DNA of 44,451 nt from Bdellovibrio sp. (GCA_014376935.1 JACMQO010000162.1:1-44451); one strand, 5' to 3'. Shown: positions 8,666 to 17,705, numbered from the stretch's first letter. Notes: generated by a model not told the origin, from the letters alone. A program made the numbers and translations.

Positions 8666-9085
8666 TTAATCCTTAGGTAGGGTAATTAAATTAATATTAA
8701 AAATTCCGGCCGCGCGGGCTTCTGCCATGGCTTCGGCAACGATGCCGTAGTCGACTTTACGGTCGGCTTGAATATAGATCTGTTTATTTTTTCTAGCGTC
8801 AAATATGGCTTTTAATTTATCTTTCATCTGCGTCATGCCAATTCCGATATCGCCGATCTTCATTTGGCCTTTACTATCAATGACTAAAATAAACGGATCT
8901 TCCTTTAAATCGATTCCAGAAGCGGCCGTTTTAGGTAAATTAACTTCTAATCCTTGCTGCATCATAGGTGCCGTGACCATAAAGATAACTAAAAGCACCA
9001 ACATCACATCGATGAAAGGGGTCACGTTGATTTCACTCATGACCATTTTTGATTTGCTGCTAGATTGGTTGGAATTCATTCCCAT
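8666..9085 (-). CDS. tolR: TolR/ExbD biopolymer transport protein
   Basis: A 139-residue protein of the ExbD/TolR family, the usual length. A cytoplasmic N-terminus is followed by INVTPFIDVMLVLLVIFMV, in which the Asp of the single membrane helix (about residue 27) is the proton-carrying residue of the family. The periplasmic domain then starts with the typical GLEVNLPKTA. It pairs with the TolQ-like protein upstream, 2 bases away, to form the proton-driven motor that energises TolA. Order and tight spacing support the Tol rather than the Exb assignment. Confidence 0.92.
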   Translation of the reverse strand: MGMNSNQSSSKSKMVMSEINVTPFIDVMLVLLVIFMVTAPMMQQGLEVNLPKTAASGIDLKEDPFILVIDSKGQMKIGDIGIGMTQMKDKLKAIFDARKNKQIYIQADRKVDYGIVAEAMAEARAAGIFNINLITLPKD

Positions 9086-9087
9086 AA

Positions 9088-9900
9088 CTAACCTTTAAAG
9101 AAATTGCGTTTAACGACGTTTAAAAAATCACCGGTAAAGTTATTCAAATCAATTTCTTCTTTGCGAATGACAGCGATACATTGATTGTAAATAATCACGG
9201 CCGGAATCGCGGCAAATAAACCGATCGCGGTAGCAATCAACGCTTCAGAAATTCCGGGTGCAACCACCGACAAGCTTGCAGAGCCGGTTTGGCCAATTTT
9301 ATGGAATGATCCCATAATACCCCAAACGGTTCCGAATAAACCGATGAATGGACCTGTTGATCCCGTCGAAGCCAAAATTGTTAAGCGTGATTCCATATCA
9401 GACATTTCGTTTTCAATAGTTTTTCTAGCAACGCGTTCTAAATTGTCGATTCCTGATAACTGCGGATTTTCGCCTTCTTTAGAGTGAGCGTTATTTAATA
9501 ACGGAGATTCAGCAATTTTTTTCATTTCTAAATACGCCGCTTTAAAAACGCGCGCGTGTGAACTTAAGGCATGTGTCGTGACCTTTTCGTACATGTCATC
9601 TAGCGAAGTCATTTTCCAAAACAACTGATCAAAAGATGCGTTGGCATGTTTCAAAGCTTTAAACTGTTTGTACTTAGACCAGCCTATGGCCCAGCTTAGA
9701 ATCGAAAGGCTTAATAAAATTAAAAGAACTAACTGAACAACAAAACTAGCTTGAAGCAATGATTCGATCGGACTGGCTCCTGATCCTACGTTGGTCGAGG
9801 TCGGGGGTGGGGCTGCATAGCTAAGTTGTGCTACGATAAGTGCTGAAGCCAATGCCGCTAAATTTTTTGTATTAAAAAGGAAATGTCTTTTGTTTTTCAT
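9088..9900 (-). CDS. tolQ: TolQ/ExbB-type proton channel protein with N-terminal extension
   Basis: A MotA/TolQ/ExbB channel protein, 270 residues from the ATG at 9900; a TTG start at 9936 would add 12 residues but is less likely. The first membrane helix proper lies at about 55-77 (SFVVQLVLLILLSLSILSW). The domain core near 190-245 holds TGPFIGLFGTVWGIMGSF and the fourth helix ALIATAIGLFAAIPAVI. An extra hydrophobic, signal-like segment (about 10-29, LAALASALIVAQLSYA) followed by a Pro/Ser/Thr-rich stretch precedes the first helix, which is unusual for E. coli TolQ but is known from longer ExbB forms. It is the first gene of the tol cluster. Confidence 0.88.
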   Translation of the reverse strand: MKNKRHFLFNTKNLAALASALIVAQLSYAAPPPTSTNVGSGASPIESLLQASFVVQLVLLILLSLSILSWAIGWSKYKQFKALKHANASFDQLFWKMTSLDDMYEKVTTHALSSHARVFKAAYLEMKKIAESPLLNNAHSKEGENPQLSGIDNLERVARKTIENEMSDMESRLTILASTGSTGPFIGLFGTVWGIMGSFHKIGQTGSASLSVVAPGISEALIATAIGLFAAIPAVIIYNQCIAVIRKEEIDLNNFTGDFLNVVKRNFFKG

Positions 9901-9937
9901 GTTTAAAAGCGTAAATCGAAACAAGACGTGCGGCAAG

Positions 9938-11047
9938 GTGAAAACCGTAAACTTTTCATTGTTATTTGGCGTTCTATTTCTTTTAAGTTGTTCTCATCAA
10001 ACACGTGAAAATCAAACGAAAGATGTGATGCGTGAGCCTGCTTCTGCGAGCCCGCCACCGTTACGATTTGAATCATGCTCGGATGGTTCCGGAAGAAATT
10101 ATTTGGAAAATCAGATTTTATCTATGGCACCCGAATATTATCAAAAAGCGCATTACGGTGATTGGAGTTCTAGTATTCCGATGCGTTGTGTGCAGGCCGC
10201 GCAAAGAAATTACGGGGCAGGTTTTGCTTTGTGTAGTGGCCCATCCGCGGCACCAAAGGCGACTAAGATGAAGCCTTGCATGAGTGAGGCTTACACGACA
10301 CTGACCTATAACGCGTATCAAGACGTGATGGACTGTTTTAATTTAGACTCAAAAGATTTCTTTTTGCAGATCATGATTGAAAGTGGTTTTCACGTGAACG
10401 CATTTAATAAAAAAGGAAAAGATTCGGGCATCACACAGTTTACCGGAAACGGCCTTCAGCGTATTGCCGCAAATAATTTGGTCGAGCGCACGCGCACCAT
10501 TTTACTACAAAGTTCACGCCCGTCGTGTCAGCGCATTTCAAGTGTCGTTGGGTCGTTTGATAGCGGAGCATTTGAAGTTAAGAACCGATGTTCGGTGATA
10601 GCGCTGCCACGAAATCCGTACCGGGCGATGTTTTTTAATTATCTACACACGATGCTTGATCAGATTTCGATCGAAGGTATCGTCGATGATATTCCAGAAA
10701 TCAAAAACGTAATGAACGAGAAAATAAAAAGAAATTTAGTTTACTTAGCTTATAACCGCGGCTTAACCGGCGCGCGCAGGTTGCTAGATGGCTACGTCAA
10801 ATCTAGAAAAGCTGTGGGTCACGAAATTGTCAGTGACGATTTAGTTTTGGTAAAAAACTTAACCGATGTAAAACGTGTACTTAGTTCAAGCTCTTGGAAG
10901 CGCGAAAAACTTAAAACTTCTAAAAAAATTCTGAACCTTTCTTTTGCGGAATACGCTGTCATCAACGATACGCCCTATCTATCAGACATGGTTGCTGCCG
11001 ATGAATACACAAAGAAAATTTTAGGCGACGAATGCGGTGGTTTGTAG
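9938..11047 (+). CDS. Lytic-transglycosylase-like lipoprotein
   Basis: A 369-residue protein from the GTG at 9938. This start gives a compact lipoprotein signal peptide (VKTVNFSLLFGVLFLLSC, lipid-modified Cys18). ATG at 9899 is the alternative but adds 13 polar residues before the hydrophobic core and would overlap the divergent tolQ start. The middle contains MIESGFHVNAFNKKGKDSGITQFTG, which resembles the SLT-domain motif with the catalytic Glu of ES, the hallmark of family 1 lytic transglycosylases that cleave peptidoglycan. The further motif AYNRGLTGARRLL (about residue 265) fits the AYNAG motif of the same fold. Cys residues are numerous (about 12). The gene is divergent from tolQ, sharing a promoter region. 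The activity is inferred. Confidence 0.72.
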   Translation: MKTVNFSLLFGVLFLLSCSHQTRENQTKDVMREPASASPPPLRFESCSDGSGRNYLENQILSMAPEYYQKAHYGDWSSSIPMRCVQAAQRNYGAGFALCSGPSAAPKATKMKPCMSEAYTTLTYNAYQDVMDCFNLDSKDFFLQIMIESGFHVNAFNKKGKDSGITQFTGNGLQRIAANNLVERTRTILLQSSRPSCQRISSVVGSFDSGAFEVKNRCSVIALPRNPYRAMFFNYLHTMLDQISIEGIVDDIPEIKNVMNEKIKRNLVYLAYNRGLTGARRLLDGYVKSRKAVGHEIVSDDLVLVKNLTDVKRVLSSSSWKREKLKTSKKILNLSFAEYAVINDTPYLSDMVAADEYTKKILGDECGGL

Positions 11048-11086
11048 CAGTTGCATATTCTATGAAGACAAAGTAATAGTCAGGGC

Positions 11087-11851
11087 ATGAGAATCATACT
11101 AGTTACCATAGGCAGTTTGTTTGTTAGTTTTCTTGTATTCTGGACGATCAAGTTCTGGGGCCGATCTCATGTTTACGTTGATTATCAGCATCCACTTTAC
11201 ACAACGGCGGAAGCATCTAAACTGCCGATAGTTTTTATTAAACCGTCATTTAAAAATTTGGAATCAGCTTTAAAAAACGAACCTAATTTGTATTTAGACG
11301 TTTTATCTACCGAAGACGGTCGCTTAGTTATCGGTAAAAAATATTGGGACGCAAAATTAAAACCAGTTCGTTACGCGAAGTATGAAGATATTAAAAACGA
11401 CGTGATTTTAGTTTCTGACTTGCGTGATTTGCTTCCGCAAAAGAAAATCATTTTCAATATGCTGGAAAATGCTCAAGCTGGTCATATGATTTTTTTCGAT
11501 GATATTAAAAAAGCGGGTATGGAAAAAGGCGAAAATTTTATAGTCACCAGCCCGTACGAGGCGATGGCGAAATCTTTAAAAGATGTGGCGCCGGCTTATT
11601 TATACGGAACAACTCAGCCGGAAATTTTAAAAATCACGGCGATGCGTTCGATGCATTTATTAGAAGCCCTAAATTTACGTGCCGACGTCGTGATTTTTCC
11701 TTTGATGATCAGAAATCAAAAGTTCTATGATCAGGAACTTCTGACTGAAATGGCTAAGCGCTACCGCAGAATCATCATTGGGCCCATCGACGAAAAAGAC
11801 GTGACGGAAGCCAAAGCCTTGAACCCGTTCGGCATCATCATCAACAAATAA
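11087..11851 (+). CDS. Degenerate glycerophosphodiester-phosphodiesterase-like membrane-anchored protein
   Basis: A 254-residue protein with one N-terminal membrane segment (about 3-24) and a single alpha/beta domain. The pattern LYLDVLSTEDGRLVIGKK (about 69-86) looks like the GDPD strand motif normally read as E-L-D-V...T-K-D-G...H-D, and the spacing of later strands (KKIIFNML, NFIVTSP, PAYLYG, ADVVIFP, RIIIGP, FGIIINK) fits a TIM barrel. The catalytic His-Arg at the start of the fold, the metal Glu before LDV and the second His appear to be replaced. It is therefore probably a non-catalytic relative. The family call is tentative and rests on pattern only. It follows the transglycosylase-like gene by 39 bases. 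Confidence 0.5.
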   Translation: MRIILVTIGSLFVSFLVFWTIKFWGRSHVYVDYQHPLYTTAEASKLPIVFIKPSFKNLESALKNEPNLYLDVLSTEDGRLVIGKKYWDAKLKPVRYAKYEDIKNDVILVSDLRDLLPQKKIIFNMLENAQAGHMIFFDDIKKAGMEKGENFIVTSPYEAMAKSLKDVAPAYLYGTTQPEILKITAMRSMHLLEALNLRADVVIFPLMIRNQKFYDQELLTEMAKRYRRIIIGPIDEKDVTEAKALNPFGIIINK

Positions 11852-11907
11852 CCCCTCTTTTGACAATAGACCAAAAAATAGTAATGGGTACTTTTTAATC
11901 TAAAAGT

Positions 11908-11942
11908 TACCAGGTACCTTTTGAGCCAATAGGTACCTGGTA
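11908..11942. repeat. Inverted repeat built on GGTACC
   Basis: TACCAGGTACCT and AGGTACCTGGTA form a perfect 12-bp inverted repeat around an 11-base spacer. The same CTGGTACC string occurs before the T-run at 35587-35600. It sits between the GDPD-like gene and the SUF operon. It lacks a T-run directly after the stem, so it is recorded as a repeat, possibly a weak terminator or a dispersed intergenic element. The rest of this 219-base gap is AT-rich with the SUF promoter at its right end. Confidence 0.6.
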
Positions 11943-12063
11943 CCTTCAATTTTCATTTGCCTTTCATCTACGATTCAGATAATTTTCTTATCAAAATACG
12001 ATTAAATAAAACGTATATAACTTGTCTAAACACAAATTAATGCTAACTTACCGTAAACAGTGG

Positions 12064-12069
12064 TATAAT
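12064..12069 (+). promoter_or_regulatory. Candidate -10 box of the SUF operon
   Basis: A perfect TATAAT ends one base before the annotated ATG of the Rrf2 regulator. No TTGACA-like -35 is visible at 16-18 bases, which could mean activator dependence. Initiation about 7 bases downstream would give an almost leaderless mRNA starting at ATG 12080 or using ATG 12092. No Shine-Dalgarno is visible for any of the three candidates. Confidence 0.5.
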
Positions 12070-12070
12070 C

Positions 12071-12475
12071 ATGAACAAGATGAATAAAAAAATGGAATAC
12101 GCTTTAATGGCTTTAAAGCATATCAGTGGCAAATCAGACCAGGATTTGACCTCGGCCAAAGAAATTTCTGAACAAATGCACATTCCTTTTGAAGTGATGG
12201 CTAAAGTGCTTCAGGCCTTGGCATCGCGCGGTCTATTAAAAGCAGAGTACGGCGCAAGTGGCGGTTATGTGCTAGCCCGTCCGTTAAGCGAAGTTTCGGT
12301 TCATGGTTTGTCCGAGATGTTAGAGGGCCACGTCGCTTTAACAAAATGTTTAGGTAACGACGAACCTTGTGAAATCTCTGGCACCTGCAATATCACTAGT
12401 CCTATTTCAAATTTAAATAAAAAAGTTCAAGAGTTTTATAAATCAGTTTCGTTGAGCGAGGTCCTGCATGTCTGA
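12071..12475 (+). CDS. Rrf2-family iron-sulfur transcriptional regulator of the SUF operon
   Basis: A 134-residue Rrf2/IscR-type regulator. A winged helix-turn-helix (about 8-75) holds [11 protein letters not shown], the recognition region [17 protein letters not shown] and the wing [11 protein letters not shown]. Three cysteines (Cys93, Cys100 and Cys106, in [14 protein letters not shown]) match the Cys triad that binds the [2Fe-2S] cluster in IscR. It probably senses Fe-S status and controls the downstream suf genes, overlapping sufB by 8 bases. The start is uncertain: ATG codons at 12071, 12080 and 12092 are in frame, and the TATAAT at 12064-12069 makes the later ones attractive. Gene names vary (iscR-like or sufR), so none is given. 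Confidence 0.9.
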   Translation: MNKMNKKMEYALMALKHISGKSDQDLTSAKEISEQMHIPFEVMAKVLQALASRGLLKAEYGASGGYVLARPLSEVSVHGLSEMLEGHVALTKCLGNDEPCEISGTCNITSPISNLNKKVQEFYKSVSLSEVLHV

Positions 12476-13889
12476 GAATTATGAATACAAATACGGTTTC
12501 ACCACAGACATCGAATCTGAAAACGTCGGCAAGGGCTTAAACGAAAATATCATTCGCATTATCTCGGCAAAAAAGAACGAACCCGAGTGGATGTTGAGCT
12601 ACCGTTTGAAAGCCTACAAACATTGGACAACTTTAACCGAGCCGACGTGGGCCCATGTTTCGTATCCAAAAATTGATTTTCAAGATTTAACGTATTATTC
12701 GGCACCAAAGCCAAAAAAAGAATCCGCAACTTCAATGGACGAGATCGACCCCGAGTTGATCAAAACTTTTGAACGTTTAGGAATTCCGTTGCAAGAGCAA
12801 AAGCGAATTTCGGGTGTTGCGGTTGATGTGGTATTTGACTCGGTCAGTATCGCAACGACTCATCATGCTGAGCTTGATAAAGTTGGCGTTATTTTCTGTT
12901 CAATCTCTGAAGCTATGCAGAAGTATCCGGATCTAGTTAAAAAACACTTAGGTACGATTATTCCGATTACAGATAATTACTACGCGGCTTTAAACGCGGC
13001 CGTATTTTCTGACGGATCTTTCGTGTACATTCCAAAAGGTGTTCGCTGCCCAATGGACTTATCGACTTACTTCCGTATCAACGCGAAAGAAACAGGTCAG
13101 TTCGAAAGAACATTGATCATCGCCGAAGAAGGCAGTTTCGTAAATTACCTTGAAGGTTGTACGGCGCCTCAGCGTGATGAAAATCAACTTCACGCGGCGG
13201 TTGTTGAACTTGTCGCTTTTGATAACGCTGAAATTAAATACTCAACAGTTCAAAACTGGTACTCTGGCGATAAAAACGGTAAGGGCGGAATTTATAATTT
13301 CGTCACCAAGCGTGGTATCTGCAAAGGCGTGAATTCAAAAATCTCTTGGACGCAAGTTGAATCAGGATCTGCTATCACTTGGAAATATCCTTCGGTCATT
13401 CTACAAGGTGATAATTCAGAGGGTGCCTTTTATTCAGTGGCGTTAACTCATGATTACATGCAGGCCGATACCGGAACAAAAATGATCCACATCGGTAAGA
13501 ACACAAAAAGCACGATCATCTCGAAAGGGATTTCGACGGGTCATTCATCAAACGCTTACCGCGGACAAGTTAAAATTATGCCGACGGCTGAAAATGCACG
13601 TAATTATTCGCAATGCGATTCAATGCTTGTGGGTGACAGATCAAGCGCACACACGTTTCCGTACATCGAAGTCAAAAATAAATCTGCAACGCTAGAGCAC
13701 GAAGCAACGACATCGCGTTTATCTGAAGATCAAATTTTTTATCTTCAGTCGCGTGGACTTGATTCAGAAAAAGCGATTTCAATGTTAGTGAATGGTTTCT
13801 GTAAAGACGTATTCAAACAACTTCCGTTAGAGTTTTCTGTCGAAGCCGTGAAGTTAATTGAAATGAAATTAGAAAACTCGGTCGGTTAA
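12468..13889 (+). CDS. sufB: Fe-S cluster scaffold protein SufB
   Basis: A 473-residue SufB, close to the usual 470-495. SufB forms the SufBC2D scaffold on which Fe-S clusters are built. Recognisable stretches include [19 protein letters not shown], the [20 protein letters not shown] region, [12 protein letters not shown] and the C-terminal Cys- and Glu-bearing core with [33 protein letters not shown] and [11 protein letters not shown]. The start overlaps the regulator by 8 bases and sufC follows after 38 bases. Confidence 0.97.
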   Translation: MSENYEYKYGFTTDIESENVGKGLNENIIRIISAKKNEPEWMLSYRLKAYKHWTTLTEPTWAHVSYPKIDFQDLTYYSAPKPKKESATSMDEIDPELIKTFERLGIPLQEQKRISGVAVDVVFDSVSIATTHHAELDKVGVIFCSISEAMQKYPDLVKKHLGTIIPITDNYYAALNAAVFSDGSFVYIPKGVRCPMDLSTYFRINAKETGQFERTLIIAEEGSFVNYLEGCTAPQRDENQLHAAVVELVAFDNAEIKYSTVQNWYSGDKNGKGGIYNFVTKRGICKGVNSKISWTQVESGSAITWKYPSVILQGDNSEGAFYSVALTHDYMQADTGTKMIHIGKNTKSTIISKGISTGHSSNAYRGQVKIMPTAENARNYSQCDSMLVGDRSSAHTFPYIEVKNKSATLEHEATTSRLSEDQIFYLQSRGLDSEKAISMLVNGFCKDVFKQLPLEFSVEAVKLIEMKLENSVG

Positions 13890-13927
13890 TTTTAAAAATT
13901 ATAGAAACGAATTAAGGAAAATAAAAA

Positions 13928-14677
13928 ATGTTAGAAATTAAAAATTTACACGCTAAAATCGATAATAAAGAAATTCTTAAGGGCTTAAACCTTAAAGTGA
14001 ATGCTGGCGAAACGCATGCGATCATGGGACCCAATGGTTCAGGTAAAAGTACGTTATCAAAGATTTTAGCGGGCCACCCATCGTATGAAGTTACTTCGGG
14101 CGAAATTAAATACGAAATTAACTTTCAAATGCAGAATTTGCTAGAATTAGCTCCGGATGTGCGGGCGAAAGAAGGAATCTTTTTAGCTTTTCAGTACCCA
14201 ATCGAAATTCCAGGGGTAACGAATTTTAATTTTTTACATACTTCTTTTAATTCGGTTCTTCAGCATCAAGGCTCAGAACCTATGAGCGAAGGCGAATTTC
14301 GCGAATTTCTTTATCAAAAAATGAAATTAGTAAACATGCGCCAAGAATACCTTGATCGCGGTGTGAACGTCGGCTTTTCAGGTGGCGAGAAAAAACGAAA
14401 TGAAATTTTACAGATGGCTGTGCTGTCTCCGCGATTAGCTTTGCTGGACGAAACTGATTCTGGTCTTGATATCGATGCTTTAAAAGTTGTGGCTGAAGGC
14501 GTGAATAAATTAAAAACGAAACAAAATGCCGTCGTATTGGTTACACATTACCAACGTTTACTTGATTATATTAAGCCTGACTTTGTTCACGTCTTAGCGA
14601 ATGGCAAGATTATTCAAACAGGTGATGCAAGCTTAGCTCTTGAACTCGAGAAAAAAGGGTACGACTGGTTGATGTAG
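13928..14677 (+). CDS. sufC: Fe-S assembly ATPase SufC
   Basis: A 249-residue ABC-type ATPase, the family's normal size. Walker A is GPNGSGKST (about 34-42), the ABC signature is FSGGEKKRNEI (about 151) and Walker B runs into LLDETDSGLDIDALK with the SufC-type Asp-rich D-loop. The H-loop His lies in VLVTHYQRLL. It drives the SufBCD scaffold with ATP hydrolysis in the cytoplasm. AAGGAAA lies before the start, and the gene is placed between sufB and sufD. Confidence 0.97.
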   Translation: MLEIKNLHAKIDNKEILKGLNLKVNAGETHAIMGPNGSGKSTLSKILAGHPSYEVTSGEIKYEINFQMQNLLELAPDVRAKEGIFLAFQYPIEIPGVTNFNFLHTSFNSVLQHQGSEPMSEGEFREFLYQKMKLVNMRQEYLDRGVNVGFSGGEKKRNEILQMAVLSPRLALLDETDSGLDIDALKVVAEGVNKLKTKQNAVVLVTHYQRLLDYIKPDFVHVLANGKIIQTGDASLALELEKKGYDWLM

Positions 14678-14722
14678 TTTTTAAACGAAAATTACTTTGA
14701 ACCAGCCGACTAAAGGAAACTT

Positions 14723-15931
14723 ATGATTTTAGATTCTAATCTGTTAGAAAATTTAAAAAAATCGATGCCTTCTAAAAAAGAAGAGGCATGGAAGTATACG
14801 TCTTTAACAGAGTTTAAAAATACCGCTTGGCATTTTAAATCAGATATTCAAACGCACTTAACCCATGATCAACTTCACCAGCTGGCGCAGCATTTGCCAT
14901 CTGATTTTCATAACGTTGTTTTCGTTAACGGAGATTTGAATCAAACTTTGTCAGATGATCTTGGTAGTGACTTAGAAATTCAAAAAGTCATTGCAGAAGA
15001 CTTAGTGGTTGCAGAAAATCACGTCGAAGAAAAAGTCATCAAATTTGCCAATGCGTGCCTAAAAGATAAAATCGTTATAAAAATTCCCGAAAATAAAATT
15101 TTCGAGAAACCCTTACATTTGGTTTTTGTTGCGATTGAAAAAGTTCCCTATTTCTTAAGCCAAAAAGTTGAAGTTGAAGTAGGTTCAAGAGCCCATTTAA
15201 GTTTATTGACCCAATCGATTAACATCGACGAGACAACACAAAATGGATTCAATTTAAATTTAAATCTTATCGTGAAAGAGAAAGCCCACGTTAAGTTGAT
15301 TCAAATTCAAAACGAAAACAGTAAATCGTACCATTTCTCGCAAACTGAAATCGACGTTTTGTCAGATGCCGTTGTGATGGCGTTTACGATGACCGTGGGT
15401 GGATTACTATCTAGACATTATATGCATTTAAACTTTGCAGGTCAGCACGCCGACGCGGGTGTTTACGGACTAAATGCTTTAAACACTGATCAGCACGCGG
15501 ATCACTACACTTTCATTCAACATTCAATCGGAGCAAACAACTCAAAACAAGTTTATAAATCTGTTTTGGCCGGGGCCGCTCATAGCGTTTTCCGTGGTCG
15601 CGTTCGTATCGAGCAAGATGCGCAGAAAGCAAATTCTGAACAATTAAATAATAACTTACTTTTAACTCGCGAAGCTCAGGCTGATTCAATTCCGCAATTA
15701 GAAATTTATGCAGATGACGTTAAGGCAGGTCATGGGTCTACGGTTGGTCAGTTAGATAAAGATCAAATATTTTATTTTTTAAGTCGTGGTATCAACCAAT
15801 ATGAAGCCGTTAAGATGCTTTCTTTCGGTTATGCGCAAGAACTTATTTTTCAATTCGAAAATAAATCGATTCAAAACTGGCTTTTAAAGATCATCCACCA
15901 AAAGTTAGATCGAATGGTCAACAATGTTTAA
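14723..15931 (+). CDS. sufD: Fe-S cluster assembly protein SufD
   Basis: A 402-residue SufD, the SufB-like partner in the SufBC2D scaffold. The N-terminus has the helical KKEEAWKYTSLTEF motif. The C-terminal beta-helix carries RVRIEQDAQKANSEQLNNN, ADDVKAGHGSTVGQLDKDQ and FYFLSRGI, which includes the conserved His of SufD. AAAGGAAA lies about 7 bases before the ATG. The stop overlaps the sufS start by 8 bases. Confidence 0.95.
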   Translation: MILDSNLLENLKKSMPSKKEEAWKYTSLTEFKNTAWHFKSDIQTHLTHDQLHQLAQHLPSDFHNVVFVNGDLNQTLSDDLGSDLEIQKVIAEDLVVAENHVEEKVIKFANACLKDKIVIKIPENKIFEKPLHLVFVAIEKVPYFLSQKVEVEVGSRAHLSLLTQSINIDETTQNGFNLNLNLIVKEKAHVKLIQIQNENSKSYHFSQTEIDVLSDAVVMAFTMTVGGLLSRHYMHLNFAGQHADAGVYGLNALNTDQHADHYTFIQHSIGANNSKQVYKSVLAGAAHSVFRGRVRIEQDAQKANSEQLNNNLLLTREAQADSIPQLEIYADDVKAGHGSTVGQLDKDQIFYFLSRGINQYEAVKMLSFGYAQELIFQFENKSIQNWLLKIIHQKLDRMVNNV

Positions 15932-17141
15932 TTCATCTGAAATACGCAGTCAGTTTCCCGCATTAGGCCAAAAAGTAAATGGCCATGACCTTGTGTATTT
16001 AGATAGCGCAGCGACAACATTAAAACCAAATGTGGTGATCGACCGTATTACAAATTTCTATAAATTTGAAACGGCAAATGTTCATCGGGGTGCGCACTAT
16101 TTAAGTGATAAAGGCACCGTTGAATTCGAAAACGGTCGCGAAGCTATTCGTAAATTATTTAACGCGGCATCGACCGAAGAAATTATTTTTACTAAAGGCA
16201 CAACGGAAGGTTTAAATCTTTTAGCGTCTAGCTACGGCGAAACATTTTTAAATGAAGGCGATGAAATCGTCCTGACCGAACTTGAACATCACGCAAACAT
16301 CGTTCCTTGGCAAATTCTAGCTTTAAAAAAGAAGTGCGTTGTTAAATACATCGCGGTGAACGAGACGGGCGAACTAGAAGCATCGTCAATTGATCAAGTC
16401 ATTACGACAAAAACGAAAATAGTTAGTTTTTCGGGTTGTTCAAATATTCTAGGAACAATTACCGATGTGGAAAAGATTGTGGCTAAGGCTAAATCGGTTG
16501 GTGCGATCACAATCCTAGATGCAGCCCAATTAATTTCTCAGAAAAAAATCGATGTTCAAAAGCTAGATGTCGATTTTCTTGTCTTATCTTCGCATAAGTT
16601 ATTTGGCCCTTTTGGCTTTGGTGCTTTGTACGGAAAAAAATCTTTACTTTCTACAATGCCACCGTACCAAACTGGCGGCAGCATGATTTCTTCTGTTGGT
16701 TTTGATAAAACGACATTCAACGATTTGCCCTTTAAGTTTGAAGCGGGAACTCCGCATGTTGAGGGGGCTGTCGGCACGGCGGCTGCTATTCAATTTTTTA
16801 CGAAATTAAATATCGAAGATGTTTTTGCGCACGAACAAAAGTTAATGAATCAGTTAACCGAAGGTTTGTTATCAATTCCTGAAATCAAATTGTTTGGAAC
16901 GGCTAAAAATAAAGCGGCCATCGTCAGTTTTAATCTACAAGGAGCCCATCATTCAGATATCGGTCAGATTTTAGACCAGATGGGTGTGGCCGTTCGCGTA
17001 GGCCATCATTGCACGCAGCCTTTATTAAAAAAGTTCGGTTTAACCGGAACAGTTCGTGCTTCTATTTCTTTATACAATAATGAAACTGACATTGAAAAAA
17101 CGGTTGAAGCCGTTAAAAAAGCAAGAAGGATGTTGTTATGA
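15924..17141 (+). CDS. sufS: Cysteine desulfurase SufS
   Basis: A 405-residue PLP enzyme of the group II cysteine desulfurases, about the normal length. It takes sulfur from L-cysteine and passes it to the scaffold. The PLP lysine lies in SSHKLFGPFGFG (about 226-237), the cofactor-binding His in ELEHHANIVPW (about 116), and the catalytic Cys in RVGHHCTQPLL near 355-360. The early YLDSAATTLKP and VHRGAHYLS motifs also fit. No SufE or SufU acceptor gene is next to it; the neighbour is the Nfu-type protein, whose start overlaps by 4 bases. Confidence 0.96.
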   Translation: MFNSSEIRSQFPALGQKVNGHDLVYLDSAATTLKPNVVIDRITNFYKFETANVHRGAHYLSDKGTVEFENGREAIRKLFNAASTEEIIFTKGTTEGLNLLASSYGETFLNEGDEIVLTELEHHANIVPWQILALKKKCVVKYIAVNETGELEASSIDQVITTKTKIVSFSGCSNILGTITDVEKIVAKAKSVGAITILDAAQLISQKKIDVQKLDVDFLVLSSHKLFGPFGFGALYGKKSLLSTMPPYQTGGSMISSVGFDKTTFNDLPFKFEAGTPHVEGAVGTAAAIQFFTKLNIEDVFAHEQKLMNQLTEGLLSIPEIKLFGTAKNKAAIVSFNLQGAHHSDIGQILDQMGVAVRVGHHCTQPLLKKFGLTGTVRASISLYNNETDIEKTVEAVKKARRMLL

Positions 17142-17698
17142 GTTCCTCTGAAATTTTAATCCGCGTCCAAGCGACTCCAAATCCAAATGCATGGAAATTT
17201 ATTTTGGATCGACCAGTATTAAATGATGGAAAGGCGACTTACTCTTCAATTGAAGAGGCTGAACACAACATTTTATCAAAAGCATTATTTCAAATCGAAG
17301 GCGTTCGCCAAGTGCATTTCTTTCAGAACGTGATCACGGTGACTCATCAATTCGATGCCGATAGCGATCAATTACAACAAGAAGTTTGCGCCGTGATTCA
17401 AACGCGTTTACCAATGCATAATCCGAATCAAACGATTCTGGATGAAAAGAAAATGGCACGTCAAAATTTATCTCCCGAGCTTCAACAGATTGAAGAGATT
17501 CTAGATCGTACGATTCGACCAGGCCTTCAAGGCGATGGCGGCGATATTGAAGTGATCAAATTTGACGAGATGAAAGTTTACGTTTCGTACCAAGGGGCTT
17601 GTGGCACGTGCCCAAGTTCGACGACAGGTACGTTGATGGCCATCGAAGGTATTTTAAAAGATGAATTTAATCCAGCGATCGAAGTTATTCCGCTGTAG
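17138..17698 (+). CDS. nfu: Nfu-type Fe-S carrier protein
   Basis: A 186-residue protein with two domains: an N-terminal Nfu_N domain (about 6-95, beginning IRVQATPNPNAWKFILD) and a C-terminal NifU-like domain (about 112-186) with the cluster-binding motif ACGTCPSS, cysteines 155 and 158. Such proteins carry assembled Fe-S clusters to target enzymes. The stop-start overlap with sufS (ATGA) shows it is the last gene of the SUF operon. It ends 7 bases before the convergent gene at 17706. The N-terminal domain is found in eukaryotic and many bacterial Nfu proteins but not in E. coli NfuA, which has a different one. Confidence 0.92.
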   Translation: MSSSEILIRVQATPNPNAWKFILDRPVLNDGKATYSSIEEAEHNILSKALFQIEGVRQVHFFQNVITVTHQFDADSDQLQQEVCAVIQTRLPMHNPNQTILDEKKMARQNLSPELQQIEEILDRTIRPGLQGDGGDIEVIKFDEMKVYVSYQGACGTCPSSTTGTLMAIEGILKDEFNPAIEVIPL

Positions 17699-17705
17699 TA
17701 AAGAA

